40,623 bases of DNA from the NCBI GenBank assembly GCA_904373265.1, contig CAJFEE010000024.1:1-40623 (forward strand), read 5' to 3'. The notes beneath the pieces were generated by a model. The model saw nothing but the letters and a program-made list of their open reading frames with translations. It was not told where the DNA came from and searched no databases. The stretch comes from Candidatus Harrysmithiimonas galli. GTDB lineage: Bacteria; Bacillota; Bacilli; CAJFEE01. Both the position numbers and the translations under genes were made by a program. Of the stretch, positions 1-8,612 are shown piece after piece. Numbering within the stretch: the stretch's first letter is position 1; every line of letters starts with the position of its first letter.

Positions 1-88
1 TTGCTTCGCAGCAAAAAACAAAAATCTCAATTGTTACTGATTTTTATACAGTATATATTTTTTTCCAATTTTTTGCAGAGGAAAATTT

Positions 89-122
89 ACGGTTCATGCA
101 CGGATTTTGACGGTTCATGCAC
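89..122. repeat. Two direct copies of a 13-bp repeat, 21-bp period
   Basis: The 13-mer ACGGTTCATGCAC occurs exactly twice, at 89-101 and 110-122, with starts 21 bp apart, which is two helical turns. The surrounding sequence is very AT-rich, so the repeat stands out. No gene is seen on either side within the window, and the stretch 1-346 holds no convincing coding sequence. It could be a protein binding site or the edge of a repeat family continuing to the left of the window. Confidence 0.5.
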
Positions 123-346
123 AGTTACCGACGTTTCGCGTCATTTTTTCATTTTTTTTTTGGAGTATAAAATCACTTTATGAAAAAGCATTGAAACAGT
201 AAGGCTTTGGCAGTTTTTTATGGAGTGGGAGAACGAAGCATTGCTCATGATATAGGGAAGCCTTTATCTCTATAATCATTAAATCTTTTGTAGGATTGCC
301 TAAATTTCTTTGGCAGCTTTTTTTCCTATATTTGTACCCAAAATAA

Positions 347-391
347 AAAAATAAGGTGGGCTGAACATCAATTCCAGCCCACCTTATTTTT
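347..391 (+). terminator. Strong intrinsic terminator, probably bidirectional
   Basis: A perfect 17-bp inverted repeat (347-363 and 375-391) with an 11-nt loop has a GGTGGGCTG core and A/T flanks, so an RNA hairpin followed by a U-tract forms on either strand. It probably ends a plus-strand gene lying left of the window, and could also stop transcription running on from mobB at 786. Confidence 0.75.
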
Positions 392-785
392 AATGTTTAT
401 CATATTTTGTATTGATGCAAAAATCATAAATAACATGCAAGAAATCCCAAGCTATGGCTCGTAACTTAAGTATTTCTAAAAGCTGTCCTTAAGGAGTATG
501 ATCTACCAAATTTTTTCTATTTTTTGATCCGATTTCAATAAAACAAGACTTTTTTGGTAGATTCAATCTACAACAATCAAAATTCCAACTATTTATTATA
601 GCATAAAATCAATTTAATATTTATTTATTAATCATTTTTTTCTGAATTATTTTTCAAAAATAAAAGGTTCGGAACTTCCATTTTTGATAAGGAATCTACG
701 GACCTTATTTATAAAAAGATTTGCCAATCTGTCCATAATTTTAGACCAGATGACAGCATATACATAACATAATACAATGTACTTA
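392..785. other. Non-coding stretch downstream of mobB
   Basis: I see no gene here. A 10-bp inverted repeat (501-510 ATCTACCAAA and 553-562) with a 42-nt interior could fold in the 3' untranslated region of the molybdenum cofactor transcript, but it has no clean U-tract. Confidence 0.3.
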
Positions 786-1277
786 TTATAAATTGACCAT
801 ATGCTGTTCCAACCATACCAACCAAGAGACCATATCCAAATTCAATCGTTCATACTGTGGTGGCAAAATAAATCCATGCGTACAATAAACACCAATTATG
901 TTTTGAAGCGTCTCCAAAAGGACTAAATCCTCTACCTTTGATAAAAGAACAATCTTTGGATATGGTGCATGTTTATATCCCTCAATCAAAATAACATCCA
1001 TATTTTGCCGCTGCATCAACGCAACAGATCTTTTCAAGCCAAAATCTTGCCGCATAAACATTTCACTGCTCATGGGGCTATTGGCAATCGCTACATCGGC
1101 TCCAGCTTCAAATAGCTTACCGGTGTCCTTATCAGCATAAATATCTAGCCCATTTAAATGACCATGATGTTTAATAATCCCCACTTGCATCCCACTCTGT
1201 TTGAAATGTCCAATCAATTTTTGGGCAAATGTTGTCTTTCCACTATTTTGAAAGCCTACGATTTGAATAATTGACAA
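786..1277 (-). CDS. mobB: MobB, molybdopterin-guanine dinucleotide synthesis accessory GTPase
   Basis: This 163-residue protein begins with a beta strand and the P-loop GFQNSGKTT (about residues 8-16), followed by IIKHHGH and later ILIEGYKHAPYPKIVLL, all typical of the MobB family. MobB binds GTP and assists MobA in attaching GMP to molybdopterin; no mobA is visible here. The start is a TTG (1277) with AAGGAAGTG seven bases upstream, lying inside the end of moeA (22-bp overlap), so the two are probably translationally coupled. It is the last gene of a tatA-moaA-moeA-mobB transcript. The length is normal for the family and the C-terminal part is short. Identification is firm from the P-loop and the characteristic EGYK segment; the precise enzymatic contribution is known only from family work. 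Confidence 0.9.
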   Translation of the reverse strand: MSIIQIVGFQNSGKTTFAQKLIGHFKQSGMQVGIIKHHGHLNGLDIYADKDTGKLFEAGADVAIANSPMSSEMFMRQDFGLKRSVALMQRQNMDVILIEGYKHAPYPKIVLLSKVEDLVLLETLQNIIGVYCTHGFILPPQYERLNLDMVSWLVWLEQHMVNL

Positions 1278-2530
1278 AAACTATCACTTCCTTCTGTACA
1301 ATCTAAAGGAATGATCTGCACAACATCTCCACTTTGAAAACCCTTTGTACCGCCTGGTAAAATCATTAATGCGTTGGTTTCCAATAAAGAATGAATCATA
1401 CTGGATTGATCTTTTCCAGAAGGTCGTACAAAAACTTGTTGACCCCTTATTTCATATTTTGCGCGAACAAAGCGCGTATATGGGTTCATTTTTAAAAAAT
1501 CTTCTGCCAAAATTGCCTGAAAATAAGAGGGATAAACTGCTTTGCACCCCATAAATTTTCGAATGGCTGTGCGGACATAGATCTCTGCACCAACAAAACA
1601 GGCAGACGGATTCCCCGAAAGCCCAAACAATATTTTATTTTGTCGAACACTTGCTGAGGTCACACTACCTGGACGCATAGAAATTTTATGAAATAACAAT
1701 TCCGCTCCCAATTTTTGATGTGCAAGAAGTGTATAATCATAGTCCCCCATACTCACACCGCCAGTTGAAACCACAAAATCACAAGTTTGAAGTGCATCTT
1801 CCATAGCTGGCAAATAAAAATCCAATGCATCCTTTAAAATTCCAAAATAAATTGGCTCTGCACCCAAATGTTTAATTTGCTGTATAAGCATGTAAGCATT
1901 ACTATTCATAATCATTCCATCTGATTTTTCATTGCCTGGCTCTACCAATTCATTTCCCGAAGCAAAAATCCCAATTCTTGGACGTTTAAAAACAGACACC
2001 TTTTGATAATTAAAAGTTGCTAAAATTGCCACTTTTCCAGCAGTCAATCTTTCTCCTTTAGAAATTAACAAGGTACCCGTCTTGATATCCTCACCTTCTC
2101 TAGATATATTGGCTCCAGATTGATGTGGTTTTGTAATCAAAATTTCATCGGGTTGAGGACCTGGCTTTACAGCTTCAAACATAACAACTGCATCAGCACC
2201 GTTTGGAACTTTAGAACCAGTCATAATTCGAACGGCTTCACCCGACTGAAGCAATTTAGCATATTGTTCCTCAGCGGCAATGGTGGATATGACGCGCAAT
2301 AAAATCGGATGGTCTACCGAGGCACTGGCAATGTCTTCGGAACGAATGGCAAATCCATCATATCCAGAGCGACGATATGGTGGTATATTGTAATTCGCAT
2401 ATACATCTTCTGCAATAATTCGATTGGTGCAATTGAATAAATCAACGATTTCTGTCTCGCCTGTTTGTACATGTTCTATTATTTTTTCAATTGCCTGATC
2501 TACACGAATCGGCTTTCTTGCTTCCTTCAT
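1256..2530 (-). CDS. moeA: MoeA, molybdopterin molybdenumtransferase
   Basis: MoeA inserts molybdate into adenylylated molybdopterin, the last step of basic molybdenum cofactor synthesis, in the cytoplasm. The 424-residue protein has the MoeA N-terminal domain (about 8-175, with NIPPYRRSGYDGFA and RIMTGSKVPNGADAVVMFE), the MoCF-binding domain (about 180-325, with RIGIFASGNEL, STGGVSMGDYDY and GLSGNPSACFVGAEIYV) and the small C-terminal beta domain. The length matches the family. The ATG at 2530 follows AGGAGG at good spacing. It lies 36 bp downstream of moaA and overlaps mobB, so it sits in the middle of a four-gene minus-strand unit. No frameshift or missing motif was noticed. The partner adenylyltransferase (mogA/moaB) is not in the window. 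Confidence 0.95.
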   Translation of the reverse strand: MKEARKPIRVDQAIEKIIEHVQTGETEIVDLFNCTNRIIAEDVYANYNIPPYRRSGYDGFAIRSEDIASASVDHPILLRVISTIAAEEQYAKLLQSGEAVRIMTGSKVPNGADAVVMFEAVKPGPQPDEILITKPHQSGANISREGEDIKTGTLLISKGERLTAGKVAILATFNYQKVSVFKRPRIGIFASGNELVEPGNEKSDGMIMNSNAYMLIQQIKHLGAEPIYFGILKDALDFYLPAMEDALQTCDFVVSTGGVSMGDYDYTLLAHQKLGAELLFHKISMRPGSVTSASVRQNKILFGLSGNPSACFVGAEIYVRTAIRKFMGCKAVYPSYFQAILAEDFLKMNPYTRFVRAKYEIRGQQVFVRPSGKDQSSMIHSLLETNALMILPGGTKGFQSGDVVQIIPLDCTEGSDSFCQLFKS

Positions 2531-2566
2531 ACTTGCTCCTCCTTTGTTTGTTCATCTCTATATCAG

Positions 2567-3556
2567 TTATCCCCCAATATATGACATTTCAATTTTTTTT
2601 CTAGATACAAGCGGATTCCTTTCCTCAGAATAACGATCCGCTCTTTGTGTCCAATAAGCAGAAATTTGATCTCGAATTTCTTGTATACTGCCATACTTCA
2701 GTACCTTAGAAATATCCAAGCCGCTCTCAGCAAATAAACAGTTGTAAAAAATTCCGTTTGAAGAAAGACGTGCACGTGTACAAGAAGAGCAAAAAGCCTC
2801 TGTTACTGAGCTGATAAATCCAACTTGAGATCCATTATCTGTATACATATACCGTTTTGCTACTTCTCCATAAGTCTTTTGTGTTACTGGCTGTAAGTCA
2901 TAAAAACGGGAAATGAAATCATAAATTTCTTTTTTAGAAACAACTTTTTCCATTTTCCAATCATTCATACATCCAGCATCCATATATTCAATAAAACGCA
3001 GTTGAATTCCCTTTTCTTTAAAAAATTCAACCATCGGTAAAATTTCTCGTTCATTTTGTCCGCGAATAACGACCATGTTAATTTTCACTTCAAAACCAAG
3101 ACGCTCTGCTGCAAAAATTGAAGACAGCACCACTTGATTTGAAATATTCATTCCCGTTATTTTTTGAAATAATGCATCATCCAATGCATCTAAGCTAATA
3201 TTGAGTCTTCTTAAGCCAGCTGCCTTTAATCTAGGCAGCTTATCCTCCAATAAAATACCATTTGTTGTAAGCGCAATATCCTGAATGCCAATATTACGGA
3301 TTACTTTTATAATATCTGGTAAATCCGTACGCAGGCAGGGCTCCCCGCCTGTAATACGAACCTTCTCAATTTCAAATGCATACATTGCCGAAACTGCACG
3401 CTCAATTTCGCGTACAGAAAGCAACTTTTCTTTTGAAAGAAAACATGGATTTGAATCCGCTGGCATACAGTAAGCACAGCGGAGATTGCAACGGTCAGTT
3501 ACAGAAATTCTTAAATCCGTAAGTGGACGATTGAGACGATCATACTTTTTAGCCAT
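2567..3556 (-). CDS. moaA: MoaA, GTP 3',8-cyclase (radical SAM)
   Basis: MoaA with MoaC converts GTP to cyclic pyranopterin phosphate, the first step of molybdenum cofactor synthesis. The protein carries the radical-SAM cluster motif CNLRCAYC (Cys 23/27/30 counted from the ATG at 3556), the SAM-binding ITGGEP, and the C-terminal second-cluster cysteines in FCSSCTRARLSSNG and the following NCLF. It ends in Gly-Gly, the tail that MoaA needs for activity. I place the start at the ATG at 3556 (329 residues) rather than the in-frame GTG at 3565, because the latter lies inside the AAGGTGG ribosome binding site. It follows tatA by 10 bp. moaC is not in this window. Confidence 0.96.
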   Translation of the reverse strand: MAKKYDRLNRPLTDLRISVTDRCNLRCAYCMPADSNPCFLSKEKLLSVREIERAVSAMYAFEIEKVRITGGEPCLRTDLPDIIKVIRNIGIQDIALTTNGILLEDKLPRLKAAGLRRLNISLDALDDALFQKITGMNISNQVVLSSIFAAERLGFEVKINMVVIRGQNEREILPMVEFFKEKGIQLRFIEYMDAGCMNDWKMEKVVSKKEIYDFISRFYDLQPVTQKTYGEVAKRYMYTDNGSQVGFISSVTEAFCSSCTRARLSSNGIFYNCLFAESGLDISKVLKYGSIQEIRDQISAYWTQRADRYSEERNPLVSRKKIEMSYIGG

Positions 3557-3566
3557 ATAAACCACC

Positions 3567-3776
3567 TTATTTTAAAGGATTTTTTACAGTGTCAACCGCT
3601 TCCTTGACCTCATCAATTTCATCCTGGAACTCATCCCTGATTTCTTTTGTTGATTTTTTAAATTCTTTCATCGTTTGTCCGATAGAACGTCCTAACTCTG
3701 GCAATTTTTTTGGACCAAAGAGCAATAATGCTACAACCAAAATAATAATTAAACCTGGGATTCCAATACTAGCCAT
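3567..3776 (-). CDS. tatA: TatA/TatE-type twin-arginine translocase subunit
   Basis: This 69-residue protein begins [20 protein letters not shown], one membrane helix, followed by the [14 protein letters not shown] hinge and a charged amphipathic tail, the standard TatA architecture. TatA forms the pore-like part of the Tat system, which exports folded, often cofactor-loaded proteins such as molybdoenzymes. The ATG at 3776 has GAGAGG nine bases upstream; a longer reading starting at 3833 would add 19 residues that do not resemble TatA. It is the first gene of the molybdenum cofactor unit, 10 bp ahead of moaA, which links export to cofactor supply. No tatC is in the window. TatA and TatE cannot be told apart from sequence alone. 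Confidence 0.92.
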   Translation of the reverse strand: MASIGIPGLIIILVVALLLFGPKKLPELGRSIGQTMKEFKKSTKEIRDEFQDEIDEVKEAVDTVKNPLK

Positions 3777-3851
3777 AGGAAAAAACCTCTCTTTTATTTT
3801 AAATTTTTGAAAGCGAAAATCATTCACTGACATTCAGTTAGACTTGCACAT

Positions 3852-3880
3852 ATTATAAATTGAAAGAATTTTTTCGTCCA
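3852..3880 (-). promoter_or_regulatory. Predicted promoter of the tatA-moaA-moeA-mobB unit
   Basis: On the minus strand TGGACG (3875-3880) and TATAAT (3852-3857) are separated by 17 bp, a good housekeeping sigma-factor promoter 75 bp before tatA. Between it and the gene the plus strand reads CATTCACTGACATTCAGT, a partly repeated and partly palindromic stretch (about 3823-3840) that could be an operator. Confidence 0.55.
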
Positions 3881-4200
3881 GACCAACAGGATAAAAAGTC
3901 GGCATGGAAAAAACATCTTTCCTTTTATCGACACTTTTTTTCATTTCCTAAAATCTTTATGCTATGATAGTAAAATAGAAAATCAATTTTTAAAAGAGGA
4001 AAAAACTGCCTATGATAATTCAATTCATTCACAACTTTGTTTATGTTCATGTCAGGACAATGTTTCCGGTGAAATCGTCGCCTTTGTTTTAGAATTCTAT
4101 GATAAATTTTATTACTTAATATGATCTTATCGCACAAAACTCTACAGGAAAAAAAGAAAACCTTTATTTTCCTATTGTCGCTTTGATTGATATGCAAGCT

Positions 4201-4735
4201 TTGGTTTTATTCTACCTGTTTTATGTTTTATATTTTAGCTAATTTGATGCGAAACTCATATTTATACAGTTTCTTTTATCATTTCTTGGATTTATTATGT
4301 TTTCAATTTCAATCATTTTAAAAGAAAAATGACATATTTTGAAGAAACATTCTTTGGATGTTTTATAGACATCTGTCGAAATTATAATTGTCATACTGAT
4401 TACGATTTTCAATCTGGTTACAACCGAAAACGGACTGGAATTGGACGAGCCGTTTATATTTTCTTTGTCAAAATGATTGCCGTTTCCATTATGATACCGC
4501 TTGGTATAGTTGGTTCTACACTTTCAACCATTCTCAGACTGTATGCTCCAATGGTCTATGCGTTGTTAAAGGAAATATTGTCTTTTCATTTTGTATTGTA
4601 TATGTGCCAGTTGTCCTATTTGTCATTTTCAAAGGTGTTACTTGGTACCACAAGGCATTCATATCTATTAACCAAACAACACCCAATCATTTATACTTTA
4701 TTTTAGACTTCATGATTGATTCATGATTTGCCGTT
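4201..4735 (+). pseudogene. Decayed multi-span membrane protein gene
   Basis: No intact frame exists, but hydrophobic membrane-like segments continue in the same direction through all three plus frames. From 4201 one frame reads FLLSFLGFIMFSISIILKEK and, after stops, EIIIVILITIFNLVTTENG; the next frame (4329-4706) gives MIAVSIMIPLGIVGSTLST; the third gives IVFSFCIVYVPVVLFVIFKG and ends near 4735. This pattern is what a frameshifted old membrane-protein gene leaves behind. I cannot name the family; an ABC permease or polytopic acyltransferase is possible. The rest of 3881-4858 shows nothing coding. Confidence 0.4.
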
Positions 4736-4858
4736 ATTTACAGACCGACAACTTGAGAAATACTTTATGGAACAAAATTAACTTAGGAAACTTTTGAACC
4801 ATTTTTTTCTCAATTAGCATGGTGATTATTTTTTTATGTTAGAGAAACCAAAAAAATA

Positions 4859-4898
4859 TTGACCGCTCGGTAAACTTCTATTAAGGTTAAAATATTAT
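4859..4898 (+). promoter_or_regulatory. Putative operator/promoter region ahead of serC
   Basis: TTGACC (4859-4864) resembles a -35 box and overlaps the perfect palindrome ACCGCTCGGT (4862-4871), the half-site arrangement seen in many TetR-family operators. Candidate -10 boxes are TAAAAT (4888-4893, 23-bp spacing, too long) and TATTAT (4893-4898). The palindrome is clear; the promoter assignment is tentative. No T-box or riboswitch was recognised ahead of serC. Confidence 0.35.
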
Positions 4899-4926
4899 AA
4901 AATTTCAATAAAGGTGGTTTAAATTT

Positions 4927-6018
4927 ATGAATCGTGTGTACAATTTTTCAGCAGGTCCATCTGTCCTACCGTTACCTGTACTTAAACAAGCACAAAAAGA
5001 ACTATTAAACTATGAAAATACGGGTATGTCTGTTATGGAGATGAGTCATCGCTCAGCTGCTTTTGAAAACATCATTCAAACTGCGGAAGCACTTTTGCGT
5101 GAACTGATGCAAATTCCTAAAAACTATCATGTTTTATTTTTACAAGGAGGCGCTTCAACTCAGTTTGCTGCTGTACCCTTAAATCTATTTAGAACATCTA
5201 AAAAAGCAGATTTTATCCATACCGGAAGCTGGTCAAAAAAAGCGATTTCCGAATCGAAAAAATACGGGGAGGTACGAATCATTGCTTCTTCAGAGGACAA
5301 GAATTTCTCATATATTCCTGAAATCAACAGCGATATGATTGACCCAAAAGCGGATTTTGTACATATTACAACAAACAATACCATTGAGGGGACCTATTTC
5401 CCAGATGTTTTGGATACAAAAGACGTACCGCTTGTTGCCGATATGTCCTCAAATATTTTATCACAACCATATGATATCCAAAAATTCGGTTTGATTTATG
5501 CTGGTGCACAAAAAAACTTGGGTCCCGCAGGTCTTACCATTGTCATTGTTCGTGACGATCTTGTTGGCTATGCAATGGCAGAATGTCCAACCATGCTAAA
5601 TTTACAAACCCATGTCAAAGGAAAATCTCTATACAATACACCACCAGCTTACAGCATTTATATTGCCAAATTGGTTTTGGAATGGTTAAAAGATTTTGGT
5701 GGAATCGAGAAAATGTACAAACAAAATAAACAAAAAGCAGCAATGCTGTATGACTTTATTGATCAATCCAAGCTATTCTCCAGTCCAGTCGAAAAATCCG
5801 CACGTTCACTCATGAATGTACCGTTTGTTTTACCAACAGACGAGCTGAATCAGCAATTTATTCAAGAAGCAACAGCAAACGGATTTGTGAATTTAAAAGG
5901 ACATCGTTCTGTTGGTGGGATGCGCGCAAGCATTTACAACGCAATGCCAGTTGAAGGTGTGCAAGCCCTGATTCAGTTTATGCAACAGTTTGAAAATCAA
6001 GTACAAGGAGCGAAATAA
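4927..6018 (+). CDS. serC: SerC, phosphoserine aminotransferase
   Basis: SerC converts 3-phosphohydroxypyruvate and glutamate to phosphoserine and 2-oxoglutarate using PLP. The 363-residue length is typical. Visible family marks are NFSAGPSVLP at the N terminus, SVMEMSHRS, FLQGGASTQFAAVP, ADMSSNILSQP and the PLP-lysine segment YAGAQKNLGPAG (Lys about 196), plus GHRSVGGMRASIYNAMP near the C terminus. The ATG has AAAGGTGG upstream. serA follows after 3 bp, so the two successive enzymes of serine synthesis are co-transcribed. No serB-type phosphatase is in the operon. Confidence 0.97.
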   Translation: MNRVYNFSAGPSVLPLPVLKQAQKELLNYENTGMSVMEMSHRSAAFENIIQTAEALLRELMQIPKNYHVLFLQGGASTQFAAVPLNLFRTSKKADFIHTGSWSKKAISESKKYGEVRIIASSEDKNFSYIPEINSDMIDPKADFVHITTNNTIEGTYFPDVLDTKDVPLVADMSSNILSQPYDIQKFGLIYAGAQKNLGPAGLTIVIVRDDLVGYAMAECPTMLNLQTHVKGKSLYNTPPAYSIYIAKLVLEWLKDFGGIEKMYKQNKQKAAMLYDFIDQSKLFSSPVEKSARSLMNVPFVLPTDELNQQFIQEATANGFVNLKGHRSVGGMRASIYNAMPVEGVQALIQFMQQFENQVQGAK

Positions 6019-6021
6019 TTA

Positions 6022-7179
6022 ATGAAAATTCAAATGCTAAATGCCATTTCAAAAACGGTTATCGAACAAATGGCAGATGAAAACTACACATTCTATGAAG
6101 AACTTGAAAACCCAGATGCATACTTGGTTCGCAGTTTTAAAATGCATGATATGGACATACCCGAATCTGTTTTAGCCATCGCACGTGCAGGTGCAGGAAC
6201 CAACAATATCCCAGTTGAAAAATGTAGCGAAAAAGGGATTGTTGTTTTTAATACACCAGGAGCCAACGCCAATGCTGTAAAAGAGCTGGTATTGGCCGCT
6301 ATGCTCATCAGCTCTAGAAATCTTATTCCTGGTCATCAATGGACACAATCACTCCATTCTGGTGCACAAATTCCAGCTGATGTTGAGAAAGGGAAAAAAC
6401 AATTTGCTGGTACTGAAATTGCTGGAAAAAAACTAGGTGTAATTGGACTTGGTGCAATTGGTGCACTCGTTGCCAACAGTGCGCTAGATTTAGAAATGGA
6501 AGTCTTTGGATACGATCCATACATTTCTGTTGAAACCGCATGGAAAATTTCTAAAAATGTTAAACGAGTAAACACCATCGAAGAAATCTTTGAAACTTGT
6601 GATTATGTAACTTGTCACGTGCCATTACTAGATTCAACAAAAGAATTTGTTAATGCCGAGCTTCTTTCTAAAACGAAAAAAGGACTGATTCTATTAAACT
6701 TTTCACGTGGCGAACTCGTAGATGAAGATGCTTTGGAAGATGCCATTTCACGTAAAATTATCAAACAATATATTACAGACTTTCCAAATGAACGTATTTT
6801 AAAAATGAAACATGTGACTGCTTTTCCGCATCTTGGTGCATCTACCGCAGAAGCTGAAGAAAATTGTGCCCGCATGGCCATTAAACAACTAAAACATTAT
6901 TTATCTCGTGGGAGCATTCGAAATTCCGTAAACTTCCCAACCTTGGAGTTGCCACCAATCTTACATAAAAGGGTTACCATTGTTCATGAAAATATTCCCA
7001 ATATGATTGGTCAAATCTCTACTTTATTTGCTCAGTCCAATACAAATATTGAAAATCTGTTCAATAAAAGCCGTGGAAAATGGGCATATACAGCCATTGA
7101 TATTGAAACAGATATTGATGATGCGTTGATTGCTCAATTGCGCACCATACCTGGCATTGTTTTTGTACGTGTTATTTAA
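6022..7179 (+). CDS. serA: D-3-phosphoglycerate dehydrogenase with C-terminal ACT domain
   Basis: SerA oxidises 3-phosphoglycerate with NAD, the committed step of serine synthesis. The 385-residue protein has the split catalytic domain, the Rossmann motif GLGAIG (about 142-147) followed by the acidic YDPY, the Arg loop NFSRGELVDEDAL, and the catalytic His in FPHLGASTAEAEENC. The last 70 residues (RVTIVHENIPNMIGQISTLF) form an ACT domain, the usual site of serine feedback inhibition. The length is that of the short class with one ACT domain. It sits between serC (3 bp) and the DUF1015 gene (26 bp). The start ATG has GGAG eleven bases upstream, inside the serC end. Confidence 0.95.
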   Translation: MKIQMLNAISKTVIEQMADENYTFYEELENPDAYLVRSFKMHDMDIPESVLAIARAGAGTNNIPVEKCSEKGIVVFNTPGANANAVKELVLAAMLISSRNLIPGHQWTQSLHSGAQIPADVEKGKKQFAGTEIAGKKLGVIGLGAIGALVANSALDLEMEVFGYDPYISVETAWKISKNVKRVNTIEEIFETCDYVTCHVPLLDSTKEFVNAELLSKTKKGLILLNFSRGELVDEDALEDAISRKIIKQYITDFPNERILKMKHVTAFPHLGASTAEAEENCARMAIKQLKHYLSRGSIRNSVNFPTLELPPILHKRVTIVHENIPNMIGQISTLFAQSNTNIENLFNKSRGKWAYTAIDIETDIDDALIAQLRTIPGIVFVRVI

Positions 7180-7205
7180 AAATATCTTAGTAAGGAGGTC
7201 TTAAA

Positions 7206-8447
7206 ATGATTGATTTTCGTCCATTTGCTGCCTTTCGTCCGACTTCTGAAACAGTTGCTCAAGTTGCTGCATTGCCCTATGATGTCATGAGTAGTGAAGA
7301 AGCCAGAGAAATGGTAAAAGGAAAACCGCTTTCCTTCCTTCATGTGGATCGAGCAGAAATTGATTTGCCAAAAGATATTTCACCCTATGATCCCGCTGTA
7401 TATGAAAAAGCAAAAGAAAATCTTTGGCATATGATTGATACAGGCATTTATGTACAAGATGAAAAACCCGCTTACTACATTTATGAATTGACAATGAACG
7501 AACGGGTACAAGCCGGAATTGTCGGCGTTTCCTCCATTGACGATTATATGGAAAATCGGATTAAAAAACATGAATTCACACGTGAAGAAAAAGAAATGGA
7601 TCGGATTTGGCATGTCGATACTTGCAATGCACAAACAGGTCCCATCTTTCTTACCTATCGTGACACCGTTGGCATTCAGCCATTGATCAAAGCGTATATG
7701 AAATCCTGTTTGCCTGTCTATGATTTTACTGCAGAGGATGGAGTAAATCACCGCATATGGCATATCACGGACGAACACTTGATACAAACCATTCAAGAAA
7801 AATTCAAAGAAATACCAGCTACCTATATTGCTGACGGTCATCATCGCACCGCATCGGCGGTTAAAGTTGGGCTGAAACGAAGACAAAAAGCAGCTTCTGA
7901 AAATCCTGAAGCCCCTTATAATTATTTTTTAAGTGTATTGTTTCCGCATGATGAATTATATATTATGGACTATAACCGAATCATAACAGATATGAACGGT
8001 CTGACAGTTGAAACATTACTTCAAGCACTGCAAACTGCTTTTCTTGTCGAACAAGCGCCTGCTTCCCCATATCATCCCGAAAAGAAAGGAACTTACGGAA
8101 TGTATGTGGAGCATCAATGGTATAAGCTGACCTTGAAAAAAGAATTTCAATCTCAAGATGTTATTCAAGGTCTAGATGTCGCACAACTGCAAACGCATGT
8201 ACTGGAGAAAATTTTCAATATTGGTGATGTGCGTAAAGATACACGAATTGATTTTGTTGGCGGCATTCGCGGATTGAAGGAATTAGAAAGACTGGTTGAT
8301 ACACAAAAAGCAAAAGTTGCATTCTCTATGTATGCACCAACAATGGATGATTTATTAAATGTTGCAGATGCAAATGAGATTATGCCACCCAAATCAACAT
8401 GGTTTGAACCAAAGCTGCGTAGTGGAATCTTTGTACATCAAATCTAA
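7206..8447 (+). CDS. DUF1015 family protein, SerB-like partner of serCA
   Basis: This 413-residue protein begins IDFRPFAAFRPTSETVAQVA and contains ALPYDVMSSEEA, KHEFTREEKEMDR and the hallmark YIADGHHRTASA, all characteristic of DUF1015. Members are very often found directly after serC-serA, as here, with a strong AAGGAGG site before the ATG. The family is unrelated to known phosphoserine phosphatases by eye; its constant position suggests a serine-pathway role such as the missing phosphatase step or a kinase, but this is inference from context. The operon ends behind it with two terminators. The family call is firm, the function uncertain. Confidence 0.88.
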   Translation: MIDFRPFAAFRPTSETVAQVAALPYDVMSSEEAREMVKGKPLSFLHVDRAEIDLPKDISPYDPAVYEKAKENLWHMIDTGIYVQDEKPAYYIYELTMNERVQAGIVGVSSIDDYMENRIKKHEFTREEKEMDRIWHVDTCNAQTGPIFLTYRDTVGIQPLIKAYMKSCLPVYDFTAEDGVNHRIWHITDEHLIQTIQEKFKEIPATYIADGHHRTASAVKVGLKRRQKAASENPEAPYNYFLSVLFPHDELYIMDYNRIITDMNGLTVETLLQALQTAFLVEQAPASPYHPEKKGTYGMYVEHQWYKLTLKKEFQSQDVIQGLDVAQLQTHVLEKIFNIGDVRKDTRIDFVGGIRGLKELERLVDTQKAKVAFSMYAPTMDDLLNVADANEIMPPKSTWFEPKLRSGIFVHQI

Positions 8448-8496
8448 CAAATTCAAATTCCCATTATTTTATTTCATATCTATCTTTAATATTTGG

Positions 8497-8526
8497 TAAG
8501 AAAGCAAAAGTTTCCTTGCTTTCTTA
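8497..8526 (+). terminator. Hairpin behind the serC operon
   Basis: A perfect 11-bp inverted repeat, TAAGAAAGCAA (8497-8507) with its complement at 8516-8526 around an 8-nt loop, lies 50 bp after the last codon. Its U-tract is weak, so it may act together with the second hairpin at 8564. Confidence 0.5.
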
Positions 8527-8563
8527 TCGATACATAAGATCGATCTTCGAAAAAGACAATACA

Positions 8564-8612
8564 AAAAAGCAAGGTCAACAACTGTTTTTTAGAGAATTTG
8601 ACCTTGCTTTTT
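8564..8612 (+). terminator. Second intrinsic terminator behind the serC operon
   Basis: A perfect 15-bp stem, AAAAAGCAAGGTCAA (8564-8578) and its complement (8598-8612), encloses a 19-nt loop and ends in five Ts. It can work in both directions. Confidence 0.7.

Noticed and set aside
89-122. CRISPR array
   Set aside because: Only two 13-bp copies with an 8-bp spacer, and no cas genes anywhere in the window.
1-183. A 60-codon plus-strand frame at the window start
   Set aside because: TTG start with no ribosome binding site; composition is that of AT-rich non-coding DNA; it reads through the direct repeats.
3925-4197. A 90-codon minus-strand frame opposite the decayed region
   Set aside because: Basic low-complexity composition, no ribosome site, no family resemblance.
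7380-7886. A 168-codon frame opposite the DUF1015 gene
   Set aside because: Complementary shadow of a well-supported gene; no start site and Cys/Phe-rich composition.
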